A DNA stretch of 64,000 nucleotides from Arenicellales bacterium (GCA_028284225.1 JANQSD010000013.1:1-64000), one strand, 5' to 3'; positions 25,444-35,777 are shown, counted from the stretch's first letter. Notes: generated by a model from the sequence alone, not told the origin. Program-made: numbers and translations.

Positions 25444-27000
25444 ATGAAATCAAAATACTTGAAATTACTGATAGCCAGTACGTTTGCAGGTGTTCTTTCA
25501 GTTTCGGCCAGTGCCAAAACGCTCAAACTAGCTTATGATGCCGATCCGGTCTCATTGGATATTCACGAACAACTATCCGGTGGTACCTTGCAACTTTCAC
25601 ATATGGTCTGCGACCCACTGGTACGTTGGAATCAGGATTTAGGCTTTGATCCCCGGTTGGCAGAAAGCTGGGAGCGGCAGGATGATACAACTGTACGTTT
25701 TAATTTAAGGCAGGGTGTTAAATTCCATTCCGGTCGGGAAATGACTGCCAAGGACGTCAAATTTACATTTGACCGCTTGAAACAGAGCGAAGATTTTGCC
25801 GGTATTTTCGTTAATTTCACCGCCTTAAATATAGTGGACGATCACACTTTTGATTTGGTGACCGAGGGTCCGTATCCTTTGGTGTTGCACACAGCAACCT
25901 ATATTTTTCCATTGGACAGTGAATTTTATTCCGGCACTGATGACAACGGCAAAGATAAAGCTGAAATCATTAAGCACGGCGATAGCTTTGCTTCAACTAA
26001 TATTTCCTGCACCGGGCCATATACCATTAGTGAGCGTGAACAAGGTGTAAAAGTCGTTTTTGATCGATTTGCGGATTACTGGGATGCTGATTCACCGGGT
26101 AATGTAGAACAAATCGTTATGACGCCAATTAAGGAAGACCCAACACGTGTGGCAGCTTTGTTGTCAGGTGATGTTGATTTTGCTGCACCAATTCCACCGA
26201 CAGACCTGGAGCGTATCGATGCTTCCGAGGATGTCAACCTGGTGACCATGAGTGGTACCCGTATTATTACTTTTCAGCTAAATCAGGAGCGTAAAGAAGA
26301 GTTTAAAGATGCCCGTGTCAGACAAGCGATTGTTTATGCCATTAATAATGAAGGCATTGTTGAAAAAATCATGAAAGGCTTCGGAACTGCTGCGGCTCAA
26401 CAAAGCCCTAAAGGTTACCAGGGTTATCACCCTGATTTACAACCTCGCTATGATCTGGATAAGGCCAAAGCCTTAATGAAAGAAGCCGGTTATGAAGATG
26501 GATTTTCAGTGACCATGATGGCGCCGAATAACCGTTATGTGAACGATGACAAGATCGCTGAAGCGGTAGCCGGTATGTTGGCAAAGATTAACATTGATGT
26601 AGATTTAACCACCATGCCCAAGGCACAGTACTGGCCTAAGTTTGATGAGCGTGCGGCCGATATGATGATGATTGGTTGGCATTCTGACACGGAAGATTCT
26701 GCCAATTTTAATGAGTTCTTAACCATGACACCTGATGAAGAAACAGGCTATGGTCAGTACAATAGCGGCAATTATTCCAATGCTGAAGTTGATCAGTTAA
26801 CGCTTGATAGTGCTAAGGAAACAGATGAAGCCAAACGGATTGAGATGCTGCAAAAAGTCGAACAGATTCTTTACGACGAAGCAGCTTATGTGCCTTTGCA
26901 CTGGCAGGATTTAGCCTGGGCCGCAAAAAACGGTGTCAACATAGATAAAGTTCTAAATGTCATGAACTTTCCCTACCTGGGTGACCTGGTTATAGACTAA
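25444..27000 (+). CDS. Peptide/nickel-type ABC transporter substrate-binding protein
   Basis: This 518-aa periplasmic protein belongs to the SBP_bac_5 (DppA/OppA) family. The signal peptide is MKSKYLKLLIASTFAGVLSV ending SASA, and the mature protein begins KTLKLAYDADPVSLDIHEQL. Family landmarks are RFNLRQGVKFHSGREMTAKDVKFTFDR and DARVRQAIVYAINNEGIV. I chose the ATG at 25444, which follows GGAGTAACGGAG; 14 upstream codons of the longer frame are leader. It is the first gene of the five-gene importer and is separated from the permease by a hairpin, which would give it extra expression. The ligand could be a peptide or another small molecule. Confidence 0.92.
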   Translation: MKSKYLKLLIASTFAGVLSVSASAKTLKLAYDADPVSLDIHEQLSGGTLQLSHMVCDPLVRWNQDLGFDPRLAESWERQDDTTVRFNLRQGVKFHSGREMTAKDVKFTFDRLKQSEDFAGIFVNFTALNIVDDHTFDLVTEGPYPLVLHTATYIFPLDSEFYSGTDDNGKDKAEIIKHGDSFASTNISCTGPYTISEREQGVKVVFDRFADYWDADSPGNVEQIVMTPIKEDPTRVAALLSGDVDFAAPIPPTDLERIDASEDVNLVTMSGTRIITFQLNQERKEEFKDARVRQAIVYAINNEGIVEKIMKGFGTAAAQQSPKGYQGYHPDLQPRYDLDKAKALMKEAGYEDGFSVTMMAPNNRYVNDDKIAEAVAGMLAKINIDVDLTTMPKAQYWPKFDERAADMMMIGWHSDTEDSANFNEFLTMTPDEETGYGQYNSGNYSNAEVDQLTLDSAKETDEAKRIEMLQKVEQILYDEAAYVPLHWQDLAWAAKNGVNIDKVLNVMNFPYLGDLVID

Positions 27001-27035
27001 GATTGATTAACGTCAGTCTAATGATAAAAACAAAC

Positions 27036-27067
27036 AGGGATGGGCTGTTCGGCTCATCCCGTTTTTT
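27036..27067 (+). terminator. Intra-operon terminator-like hairpin
   Basis: GGGATGGGC pairs with GCTCATCCC (one G-U pair) around GTTCG, followed by GTTTTTT. It sits between the binding-protein and permease genes, the usual place for a partial terminator that raises binding-protein level. The T-run ends directly at the permease ATG at 27068. Confidence 0.8.
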
Positions 27068-28045
27068 ATGATCGCTTTTTTAATCCGCCGGCTCGGGCAG
27101 GCGCTCGTCGTCATGTTCGTGATCAGCCTATTGAGTTTTTCCATCCAGGATGAACTTGGAGACCCGCTGCGTGAATTAGTCGGCCAATCGGTTTCAGAAG
27201 AAACCCGTCAACAACTGCGTGATGAGTTAGGCCTCAACGATCCTTTTTTAACCCAGTACTGGCGCTTTTTAAAAAAAGCCGTTCGTGGTGATTTAGGTAC
27301 ATCATACTTTTTTAAGCGTCCGGCTCTGGACGTGATTCTGGATAAATTGCCGGCTACCATTGATTTGGTGATCGGGGCCACATTCTGGATATTATTGTTC
27401 TCTGTGCCGGTAGGTGTTTTTGCAGCGATTCGGCCTAATCACTGGTTTTCTAAGTTGGCAATGGGTTTAAGTATTATCGGTATCTCTATTCCGGTATTTT
27501 TGACTGCCATATTTTTGATTTATTTATTTTCAGTTGAGCTGGGATGGATGCCATCTTATGGCAGGGGCGAAACAGCAATTTTATTCGGTGACTGGGAAAC
27601 CGCTTTATTAACTGCTGATGGTTTAAAGCACCTGGTTCTACCCAGTATTTCGCTGGCTTCAGTAATTTTACCGTTGTTTGTGCGTATGATTCGTTCGGAA
27701 ATGATGGAAGTTTTAGAATCCGAATATATCAAGTTTGCCTGGGCCAAGGGCTTGAAACGCCGGCGAATCTGGTTCTTACATGCGTTTAAAAATACACTTT
27801 TGCCAGTGATAACCGTAGGCGGCGTGCAGATCGGTATCATGGTGGCCTATACGATTTTAACCGAGACGGTGTTTCAATGGCCGGGCATGGGATTTATGTT
27901 TTTAGAAGCCATAAATCGTGTTGATACGCCATTGATTGTGGCTTATTTGATCGTCGTTGGTTTGATATTTGTTATTGTCAATACTATTGTCGATATTATC
28001 TATGGTCTGGTCAATCCTACCGTAAAACTGATTGGCAAGAAGTAA
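27068..28045 (+). CDS. ABC transporter permease, DppB type
   Basis: This 325-aa inner-membrane permease starts MIAFLIRRLGQALVVMFVIS, standard for DppB/OppB. It has six predicted membrane spans and the cytoplasmic coupling loop EYIKFAWAKGLKRRRIWFLHAFKN with the EAA motif near residue 225. Unusually, the ATG is immediately preceded by a run of T from a terminator-like hairpin and no Shine-Dalgarno sequence is visible. The next gene starts directly after its stop codon. Confidence 0.92.
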   Translation: MIAFLIRRLGQALVVMFVISLLSFSIQDELGDPLRELVGQSVSEETRQQLRDELGLNDPFLTQYWRFLKKAVRGDLGTSYFFKRPALDVILDKLPATIDLVIGATFWILLFSVPVGVFAAIRPNHWFSKLAMGLSIIGISIPVFLTAIFLIYLFSVELGWMPSYGRGETAILFGDWETALLTADGLKHLVLPSISLASVILPLFVRMIRSEMMEVLESEYIKFAWAKGLKRRRIWFLHAFKNTLLPVITVGGVQIGIMVAYTILTETVFQWPGMGFMFLEAINRVDTPLIVAYLIVVGLIFVIVNTIVDIIYGLVNPTVKLIGKK

Positions 28046-28963
28046 ATGTACTGGCAACGTATTAAATCATCTGCTGCCTATTACAGTTTTACTCACAACC
28101 GTGTCGCCATGGTTAGTGCCTTGGTGGTGTTCATCATCTGTGCACTCAGTGCGCTGGCGCCGATTATTGCGCCGTACGACCCCTGGGATTTGACCCAATT
28201 CGATATTATGGATTCGGAGATTCCACCCATTGGCGCAGAACAAGCCGATGAACGCTTTATGCTGGGTACTGATGCCATGGGCCGAGATATGCTCAGCACC
28301 ATTCTATACGGAACCGGTATTTCCATTTTAATTGGTGTTTTTGCGACGTTATTACAAGCGTTTATCGGTATAACCGTCGGTCTATTTGCGGGTTACTTTG
28401 GCGGCCGTCTAGACAGCTTTTTAATGCGAGTCGCGGACGTCCAGCTGTCCTTCACCACCTTGATGGTGGCAATTGTTATCCTGGCGGTTTTCCAGGCTAC
28501 AGTGGGGCTCGACTTTTATGAGGACTATGCAATATTAGTCATCGTCTTGGTAATCGGTGTTGCTGAGTGGCCGCAGTATGCTCGTACTGTTAGAGCCTGC
28601 GTACTGGCCGAAAAGGAAAAAGAATATGTTGATGCGGCAAGGGTGATTGGTTTAAAGCCATTGCAAATAATTTATCGACACATTTTACCCAATACTTTTT
28701 CACCGCTATTAGTGATCTCAACTGTACAAGTGGCAAACGCAATCATTACCGAAGCAGCGCTTTCATTTTTAGGTCTGGGCATGCCGGTGACTAAGCCTTC
28801 ACTGGGGTCGTTGATTCGAAATGGCTTTGAATTTATTTTCTCAGGCTCCTGGTGGATTACCGCCTTCCCAAGTTTGATTTTGATTATATTGATTTTGTCA
28901 CTTAACTTATTGGGCGATTGGCTGCGAGATTTATTAAACCCCAAAATGTATAGCAATGATTAA
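28046..28963 (+). CDS. ABC transporter permease, DppC type
   Basis: This 305-aa second permease has the DppC/OppC N-terminal extension (residues 1-90, including FMLGTDAMGRDMLSTILYGT). The EAA loop EYVDAARVIGLKPLQIIYRHILPN lies near residue 205. GLGMPVTKPSLGSLI follows, as in the family. The start codon follows the upstream stop with no gap and its stop overlaps the next start (TAATG), giving tight coupling. Confidence 0.92.
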   Translation: MYWQRIKSSAAYYSFTHNRVAMVSALVVFIICALSALAPIIAPYDPWDLTQFDIMDSEIPPIGAEQADERFMLGTDAMGRDMLSTILYGTGISILIGVFATLLQAFIGITVGLFAGYFGGRLDSFLMRVADVQLSFTTLMVAIVILAVFQATVGLDFYEDYAILVIVLVIGVAEWPQYARTVRACVLAEKEKEYVDAARVIGLKPLQIIYRHILPNTFSPLLVISTVQVANAIITEAALSFLGLGMPVTKPSLGSLIRNGFEFIFSGSWWITAFPSLILIILILSLNLLGDWLRDLLNPKMYSND

Positions 28964-29934
28964 TGGCGCTGCTTGAAGTTAAAAACCTGGATGTTATTTT
29001 TAAATTACGTACCGGTGACGTAAAAGCTATTGATAATGTCAGTTTCACTTTAGAAAAAGGTGAACGTCTCGGTATTGTTGGCGAAAGCGGGGCAGGTAAA
29101 TCGGTTACCGCTTTTGCCATTTTGAATTTAATCAGTAAACCGGGAAAGATAACGAATGGGCAAGTCCTGTTTGAAGGTCGGGATTTAGCTTCTTTAGACG
29201 ACGAGCAAATCAGGGATATTCGTGGTAATCAAATCAGTATGATTTTCCAGGATCCCATGATGACATTAAACCCCGTATTGACCATCGGCAATCAGATGGT
29301 GGAGTGTTTACAAGCGCATCGCAACATCAGCAAAGAGAAAGCTAAAGAGATCGCGATTGAAAAGCTTAAAGCTGTACAAATTCCATCTGCCGAAACGCGC
29401 TTGGACCAGTATCCCCATGAACTGTCCGGTGGGATGCGCCAGCGGGTAGTGATCGCAATCGCTTTACTAAGTGATCCGGCGATCATTATCGCCGATGAAC
29501 CAACAACAGCACTTGATGTGACTATTCAGGCTGAAATTCTGGAGTTGCTCCTAAATCTGTGTAAGGAATTTCATGTCGGTCTGATTTTAATCACCCATGA
29601 TTTAGGCGTGGTATCGCAGGTCACAGAAAAGATAATGGTGATGTACGCAGGTGCTGTAATCGAACAAGGACCGACAGAACAAATTATTCATCAACCCATT
29701 CATCCTTATACTCAGGGATTGATAAATGCCTTGCCGCAGCAAACCATCCCTGGTCAGCGTTTAAATCAAATCAAGGGCGTTATGCCATCGTTGCAGGATA
29801 TACCCCAAGGTTGTGCATTTCATCCACGCTGTGAGTATCGGCAAGAAGTTTGCAGCCAACAAAGGCCGACTTTAACTCAATATGCCGAGCGTTTATCAGC
29901 TTGCCACTTTAGTCAACAGTTTTTAGATAAATGA
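28963..29934 (+). CDS. ABC transporter ATPase, DppD type
   Basis: This 323-aa ATPase has Walker A GESGAGKS (near residue 40), the Q-loop FQDPMMTLNPV, signature LSGGMRQR, Walker B IIADEPTTALDV, and the oligopeptide-transporter C-terminal extension ending GCAFHPRCEYRQEVC with conserved cysteines. The gene overlaps its neighbours by 1 bp and 4 bp. It pairs with the DppF-type ATPase to power the importer. Confidence 0.93.
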   Translation: MALLEVKNLDVIFKLRTGDVKAIDNVSFTLEKGERLGIVGESGAGKSVTAFAILNLISKPGKITNGQVLFEGRDLASLDDEQIRDIRGNQISMIFQDPMMTLNPVLTIGNQMVECLQAHRNISKEKAKEIAIEKLKAVQIPSAETRLDQYPHELSGGMRQRVVIAIALLSDPAIIIADEPTTALDVTIQAEILELLLNLCKEFHVGLILITHDLGVVSQVTEKIMVMYAGAVIEQGPTEQIIHQPIHPYTQGLINALPQQTIPGQRLNQIKGVMPSLQDIPQGCAFHPRCEYRQEVCSQQRPTLTQYAERLSACHFSQQFLDK

Positions 29935-30950
29935 ATCAGACCGATAATAACTTAGTTGCTATTGAGAACTTGTTTAAAGAGTTTGTCATTTCGGGCAGTT
30001 TTCTTGATGAAATTACTTTTGAAAAAGGCAAGTTAATCCGCAAACGTGAGACCGTAAAAGCGGTGAACGGCGTTAATATGAATATTGCCCAGGGTGAAGC
30101 ATTGTGCGTAGTAGGAGAGAGCGGTTGCGGTAAAACCACTATTGGCCGTCTCGTCATGGGTTTGTTACAACCAACACGCGGGTCGATTCATTATGCCGGC
30201 CAAAGGATTGATGATTTAAGCCGTGATCAACTTATTCCATATCGGCGCAAGATGCAGATGATTTTTCAAAATCCTTATGCATCGCTTAATCCCAGAAAAA
30301 CAGTTAACTACACACTTTCTGAACCGGTTGCTTACCATTTTCCTGAGTTAAACAAATCAGAGCGTGCCGAGAAGGTTGCCGAAGTGATGGAGTCGGTAGG
30401 TATAAGCCCAAAATGGGGTGATCGTTTTCCCCATGAATTTTCCGGTGGCCAGCGCCAGAGAATAAGTATTGCCCGGGCGTTAACAGTTGACCCGGAGTTC
30501 ATTGTTGCCGATGAGCCGATTTCTGCATTAGATGTTTCTATACAAGCACAAGTGCTTAACTTGCTCATGGATGCACAGGAACAGCGCAAGCTTACTTACT
30601 TGTTCATTACGCATGATTTATCAGTAGTCGAACATTTCGGTACTCGTGTTGCGGTAATGTATTTAGGTACTTTATGTGAATTTGGTGAAACCAAAAAAGT
30701 ATTCTCCCAACCCAAGCACCCTTATACCAAAGCTTTGTTAAGCGCCATTCCCAAAATTAGGACTACAGAGTCGAAACATATCAAACTTAATGGTGAAGTA
30801 CCGACGCCTATAAACCTTCCATCTGGTTGTGTATTCCATGGCAGATGTCCGCATGCTACGGATATCTGTAAGCAACAAATCCCCGAGCTTGACAGTTCTG
30901 ATTCAACTCACCGTGTTGCTTGTCATGCGATAGCTGAGGGCAGGATTTGA
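29931..30950 (+). CDS. ABC transporter ATPase, DppF type
   Basis: This 339-aa partner ATPase has Walker A GESGCGKTT (near residue 64), Q-loop FQNPYASLNPRKTV, signature FSGGQRQR, Walker B IVADEPISALDV and the C-terminal GCVFHGRCPHATDIC motif. The N-terminal part, with FLDEITFEKGKLIRKRETVKAV, is longer than in DppD, as expected for this subunit. It is the last gene of the importer operon. A repeat-rich spacer follows. Confidence 0.93.
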   Translation: MNQTDNNLVAIENLFKEFVISGSFLDEITFEKGKLIRKRETVKAVNGVNMNIAQGEALCVVGESGCGKTTIGRLVMGLLQPTRGSIHYAGQRIDDLSRDQLIPYRRKMQMIFQNPYASLNPRKTVNYTLSEPVAYHFPELNKSERAEKVAEVMESVGISPKWGDRFPHEFSGGQRQRISIARALTVDPEFIVADEPISALDVSIQAQVLNLLMDAQEQRKLTYLFITHDLSVVEHFGTRVAVMYLGTLCEFGETKKVFSQPKHPYTKALLSAIPKIRTTESKHIKLNGEVPTPINLPSGCVFHGRCPHATDICKQQIPELDSSDSTHRVACHAIAEGRI

Positions 30951-30989
30951 TCCATACTTCCCCGGGTTGGCGAAACGGGTATTAAAAAA

Positions 30990-31126
30990 GAACCCCTCCT
31001 AACCTCCCCTGATAGGGGAGGAATAAAGTTCCCTCCCTTTCAGGGGGACGGGCAATGATTCGAGGTAAAGCAATGTGGAATTGTTCTGATTTGTTTTACC
31101 GGGAAATCGAAACAAGATTTAAGTAA
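30990..31126. repeat. Dispersed repeat: GGGGAGG palindrome plus relative of the ~170-bp element
   Basis: CCTCCCCT-GAT-AGGGGAGG at 31003-31021 is the same palindrome as at 418 and 55454, and is followed by a second, weaker one (CCCTCC...CAGGGGG). From 31049, GGGCAATGAT, then TGTTTTACCGGGAAATCGAAAC and GATTTAAG follow in the same order as in the second half of the repeats at 231-402 and 453-622. This shows that the two motifs travel together. Confidence 0.72.
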
Positions 31127-31172
31127 TGCACTTGCTTATCGCCACTAACAGGTGATGAAGAACGAATAAGCA

Positions 31173-33974
31173 CTATTCTAAAATTTTTGCACAGGACTCC
31201 GAACGGGCTTTAACCTTTTCCAATTGTCCTTGGGCTAACAACGAAACACCTCCGGTAGCGATTGCAGCGCCTACGGTTGCGCCTATTTCAGCTACGCCCT
31301 GAGCACTTATGCCTATTTTAGGTTCCGGAATTGTGCCTGTAATTTTAATGGCACGGGCCAGTTCACCGAGACCAAGTCCCAGGCCTTCTTTAGGGTTGGT
31401 ATTAACTTCTATGTCCAAGCCCTGATTTTTAAAATTAACTTCGGATTCGCCCGTAATAGTAAATGCCTCGGCATCTGCTATGTAACCATTAGGTGTTTTC
31501 AACAGTCCATCGGTTATATCTATTTTTACAGCACTACACAGAATTTTAGTTGTATCCTGGTTTTCCTGCAGAGGATTCAGCTTGGTAGCAGCTTCCTTGA
31601 CTAAATCACCGGAAACAAATTTGATTAAATCATTTTTGATGGTAAGGTTTTTTATATCTATATAACCACCGCCGTTAGCAGTGCCGAGTATTGCTGCAAT
31701 TGATTCGCCCGAACCAACAACATCAAGACTGGCGTTAGCAGTTCCTTCATTTTCAAGTAATGTTGAATCTTCAAAAGTACCTGCCTGCTTAAAAGAAAAA
31801 CCATTAATCGTCGTTTTAATGGACAGATCAGCGGGACTAGAACTTGCATCAATTGTCGCCTCGAAGGATGTATCACCACCATTAAGGTTTGAATTAAATG
31901 GGCCGAGTTTAAGTTTGTCCTGCTCTGTAATGATTCTGACATTAGTGTCTTTCAGACTGATGAAACTACTGTCGAACTGCTTTATATCAAGTTCCAGATC
32001 TAGATCATTTTCGCGAATTAAGTGAAATGGCAATGGTGAATCAGGAATTTTTGCGGCGGGTTTATCAGTTGGCTCACTGCTTGTTTCAGTCGGGGCTCCC
32101 AGCAGATCGTTGAGATTGAATTTTGTTACCTCAATATTTCCCGAAAGCTTAGGTCGCTTTGACTCAGCCAGGATGCCTTGAATATCAACATTGCCGTGAA
32201 TCTTGTTGTCGTCCAATTGCAGCTTGAAAGTTTCAAGATTGATACCTTCACCTTGCTGAAGAATGTTTGCGGTTAAATGTGCAGGCGTCGTTGCAGTGCT
32301 TTGCATACCAAACCGGGATAACAAGTTGCCAATTGAAGGTGAATTCAAATCTGCATTGACTTTGATTTGATCAAAGTTACTAATTGAACCGATGTCGCCT
32401 GTTAGATTCCCTGTCAAGACTTTGTCGTTAAGTTCAGCATTAATCTGATTTACTCTGATTTCAGAAAACTTACCGGTTATCCTGGTAGAGAGATCAATCG
32501 GGCCGAGTTCCGGTAATTTGCTTTTTGCTAATTCGTTTAAAGCGGTGAGTGAATTAACAGCAGCTTTTACACCCAGGTCTAGTTCACCGCCGTTTTTGAT
32601 AATTGAATTAATTGAACCGTCAGCATTCAGCTTAAGGCCTTGATGATCGTAATGTAGTTCGATGTTGTCAGCGGATAAATCCTTAGCGGCATTACTGACT
32701 AGATCGCTGGTTAGCCGGATTTGGCCCAGAGCTGGAAGTTCAGTGTCAGTAAACAGCTTGGCAATGTTCAAATTGGGTAATTCTATATCTGCTTTCAAAT
32801 TTACTTGATCGACATCGAGCAAATTGCCTATATCACCTTTTATTTCAGCTTTTCCGTATTCACCGCTGTAACTAAGATTGCTGCTTTTAAGTGTTAACTT
32901 ATTTTGATCGGAAGCCACAGTGCCGTTAAATTTGAAAGGGCCCAAATCGGGCAGTGGATCTGGTGCAAAAACAGAAAGGGAATTAATTGATACCAGACTC
33001 GCATTCAGATCAAGATCAACCCCTCTTAATTGATTCAAATCACTAATTGAGCCGGTAACATCCACCTTTAGGCCACCATCCATTTTAATATCAGCATCTT
33101 GTAACATGAACTGACCCGCTTTTGAGTAAAGCCTGCCGGAAGCTGTTATGTTTTTCCAATCCTGAGGAAATTCTTGATTAACAAATTTGTGGATGACAGC
33201 AAATGTCGGCATCGATAAATCAAGATCGGAATTTAAATTAAATTCATCAGACTCAGCATCTACACTGCCTTTGATCGATAATACCAAATCATCCAGGCTG
33301 GCTTTTAAATCAAGCGGCAATTTACGACTGTTCTTTAGTTCAGTGAACGTGCCTGTGCTGCCCGTTAACGATAAAGCCAGTTTGTCTAATGATCCTTTGG
33401 CATCAAATTTTTGTGTAATTCCATTTTCCGATTCGACCGCATCCATTTCTTCAATAATCAATTCGTGCTTGCGATTAGCTTGTTGATCATCAAATACCAG
33501 CTTGAAATTCTTCATGTTAAGGTGTTTTAAGACAAACCGGGCCAATGTTTGAATTGAAGGATTTTTACTTTGTTGCTTCACCGGGCTGGCATCTTCACTT
33601 GCAAATGCCCAATTTGTTTTTCCTTCTTTATCCCGGATCAAGTCTACATTTAGGGCGTCGGAAGCCAAATCAATATTTAATCTTCCTTTGATCAACTCAA
33701 CCAAATCAATTGAGGCCTTAAATTCATCTGCACTCAACATCTCAGGTTTTTGTGCCCAATCAGGATTTGCTAATGTAAAGCCTTTGAGATTAATTGAAGG
33801 ATTAAGGCCCCGTTCGGTGATTAACTCAGTAATAGCAGCCTGGCGATTAGTGACTTTTTGAATTGCTTTTTCGGCTAATTGCTTATAGTACTGATCGGGA
33901 ATCAAAAGCAACACAACCAACACTAAAAATAATAATAAAAATGTAAAGCCTAAAGTTTTTAATATAAATTTCAT
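31173..33974 (-). CDS. AsmA-family protein
   Basis: This 933-aa protein has an N-terminal membrane anchor (residues 6-27, KTLGFTFLLLFLVLVVLLLIP), an AsmA N-terminal domain (AITELITERGLNPSINLKGFTLANPDW), a long repetitive beta-rich middle with many DLDLNASL- and SISDLNQ-type strands, and an AsmA-like C-terminal domain ending near GVAEIGATVGAAIATGGVSLLAQG. Such proteins are bridge-like periplasmic proteins linked to phospholipid transport to the outer membrane. It is downstream of dacB on the same strand with a 128-bp gap. Confidence 0.88.
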   Translation of the reverse strand: MKFILKTLGFTFLLLFLVLVVLLLIPDQYYKQLAEKAIQKVTNRQAAITELITERGLNPSINLKGFTLANPDWAQKPEMLSADEFKASIDLVELIKGRLNIDLASDALNVDLIRDKEGKTNWAFASEDASPVKQQSKNPSIQTLARFVLKHLNMKNFKLVFDDQQANRKHELIIEEMDAVESENGITQKFDAKGSLDKLALSLTGSTGTFTELKNSRKLPLDLKASLDDLVLSIKGSVDAESDEFNLNSDLDLSMPTFAVIHKFVNQEFPQDWKNITASGRLYSKAGQFMLQDADIKMDGGLKVDVTGSISDLNQLRGVDLDLNASLVSINSLSVFAPDPLPDLGPFKFNGTVASDQNKLTLKSSNLSYSGEYGKAEIKGDIGNLLDVDQVNLKADIELPNLNIAKLFTDTELPALGQIRLTSDLVSNAAKDLSADNIELHYDHQGLKLNADGSINSIIKNGGELDLGVKAAVNSLTALNELAKSKLPELGPIDLSTRITGKFSEIRVNQINAELNDKVLTGNLTGDIGSISNFDQIKVNADLNSPSIGNLLSRFGMQSTATTPAHLTANILQQGEGINLETFKLQLDDNKIHGNVDIQGILAESKRPKLSGNIEVTKFNLNDLLGAPTETSSEPTDKPAAKIPDSPLPFHLIRENDLDLELDIKQFDSSFISLKDTNVRIITEQDKLKLGPFNSNLNGGDTSFEATIDASSSPADLSIKTTINGFSFKQAGTFEDSTLLENEGTANASLDVVGSGESIAAILGTANGGGYIDIKNLTIKNDLIKFVSGDLVKEAATKLNPLQENQDTTKILCSAVKIDITDGLLKTPNGYIADAEAFTITGESEVNFKNQGLDIEVNTNPKEGLGLGLGELARAIKITGTIPEPKIGISAQGVAEIGATVGAAIATGGVSLLAQGQLEKVKARSESCAKILE

Positions 33975-34102
33975 GGCACAAAAAAGTTATGTTTATTAGT
34001 TAGCGGATTTTAGCCGCAAATCACCTGATTAAGAAAAAGATTTAAGCTGAAATCCTCAATGCACTTAAATGTATTTCGCAGCGGTTAACTGGGGATTCAG
34101 TT

Positions 34103-35536
34103 TTATTGTTGATATGCCCAGTCAAGAATTGCATTTTGGATAGCTTTGCCACGACCGTTGCCGATACCGGGATGCTGCTGAATGGTAGCGACTGTATATT
34201 GCTTGCCGGATTGGCTGTTGACATAACCGGCGATGGCTCGTACACCGTTTAATGTACCGGTTTTAATAAAGATTTGGCCTTGGGCCGGGTGATTACGAAA
34301 ACGATTGCGCATCGTACCATCAACGCCGGCAATGGCCAATGATTCCATAAATTCCTTGGCCTGTAGATGATTGGCTGCATCGGTTAATACATCTGAGAGC
34401 AGTTTGGTTGATAGCTTGGACTTGCGCGACAGCCCTGAGCCATTATCAAAAAAGCTGTCTTTAGTGTCGAAACCTTTTTTATTTAACCAGCTATTAATGA
34501 CTTGTCTGGATTTGTCCAGTGTTCCCGGTGAACTGATTTTTTCTGCACCCAGGGTTAAGAATAACTGTCGTGTCATGACGTTGTTGCTTTTTTTATTCAT
34601 GATCGAAATCTGATTAATCAGCGGTTCAGACACTAAGGTATAAATCAGTTTGGCTGACTCAGGGACTACACCGTATTTATATCCGCCAGAGAATTCGCCG
34701 CCGTGTTGTTGCCAAAGTTTTTTGAATGCACCGTATAATAATTTATCTGCAGTAGTAATTACTTTGTAGATATTGCTGTTGCCGCAGCGTTTTGCATATT
34801 GGCCCGCAAACGAGATTGTCACTGTGCCTTGATAGGGCACAAGTTCGATTTTAGGACTACGGTAACGACTGCGACAGTTCCCGCCTCGCATACGCAAGCG
34901 ACTGAATAGCTTATAACCGGGTAACGGCGGATTCATGCGGACATCAGGCCGGGATGAATATTTTCCAGTGAGGATATTAAATTCAACGGTGCCGAAATTA
35001 ATATTAGCTGCATCAGGTAGAGCATTATAAGGTGACATGGAAAAATCATCATAAAGGGCCAATGTTGATTGTTCCAGGTCAAAATAGGAATTATCGATGA
35101 CCAAATCGCCGGCTAGCGTGTGAATCCCTTGCTCACGAATTGCCAAAACCGCTTGTTCAAGTGTTTCGTTTATTAATAGCGGATCACCATGACCTTTAAT
35201 ATAAAATTCATCCTGTATGGTGCCGCCAACAATAGGTGAATCAATATAAAAATCTGTATTCCAGGTATAGTCCGAACCAAGCAAGTCTAATCCTGCATAG
35301 GTGGTCAACACCTTCATGGTTGAGGCGGGGTTTACCTGTTGATCGGAGCGCCAGTCCAGTAATGCGCTTTTATCGTCAGTATGTTCAACGTAAATACTGA
35401 TACTGCTGTCAGGAAAATTATACTTCTCCAGCGCCTGCTTTATGTTGTCCGGTAAATCCGCAGCTAAAACATAATTAAAACTGCAAACAGCAGCAATTAA
35501 GCAGTGCAATAGTTTGTGAACTACTTTTTTATACAT
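34103..35536 (-). CDS. dacB: D-alanyl-D-alanine carboxypeptidase/endopeptidase (PBP4, peptidase S13)
   Basis: This 477-aa periplasmic penicillin-binding protein trims or cleaves peptidoglycan peptides. It has a signal peptide (HKLLHCLIAAVCSFNYVLA), the active-site SxxK as STMK at S72-K75, an SNN motif in NKKSNNVMTRQ, and KTGT in IFIKTGTLNGVRAIAGY. The insertion between the first two motifs is characteristic of class C type-4 enzymes. It is divergent from prpE and upstream of the AsmA-like gene. Confidence 0.93.
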   Translation of the reverse strand: MYKKVVHKLLHCLIAAVCSFNYVLAADLPDNIKQALEKYNFPDSSISIYVEHTDDKSALLDWRSDQQVNPASTMKVLTTYAGLDLLGSDYTWNTDFYIDSPIVGGTIQDEFYIKGHGDPLLINETLEQAVLAIREQGIHTLAGDLVIDNSYFDLEQSTLALYDDFSMSPYNALPDAANINFGTVEFNILTGKYSSRPDVRMNPPLPGYKLFSRLRMRGGNCRSRYRSPKIELVPYQGTVTISFAGQYAKRCGNSNIYKVITTADKLLYGAFKKLWQQHGGEFSGGYKYGVVPESAKLIYTLVSEPLINQISIMNKKSNNVMTRQLFLTLGAEKISSPGTLDKSRQVINSWLNKKGFDTKDSFFDNGSGLSRKSKLSTKLLSDVLTDAANHLQAKEFMESLAIAGVDGTMRNRFRNHPAQGQIFIKTGTLNGVRAIAGYVNSQSGKQYTVATIQQHPGIGNGRGKAIQNAILDWAYQQ

Positions 35537-35777
35537 TAGTTATTCGTTTCTGTCATATGAACGATAGATCTGCTGACGATTATTAGTACAAAAAATAAAC
35601 TTATAAAATATCAACACCCCATGGCTATTCTACAATAATTTTGTCCTCATGTTTCCCAGGGACACAGGCTGGTCAGCACTAAACTCCAGAACCATCATGT
35701 TGAATATAAAAAATAATTATTGGTTAAAAGACAGTATTAATTTCATAATAATAAGAGTCGACTCCAGGGAGATATCA

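Noticed and set aside
35649-35777. Longer PrpE start at 35649
   Set aside because: The extra 43 codons have no family sequence, and a good ribosome site precedes the ATG at 35778.
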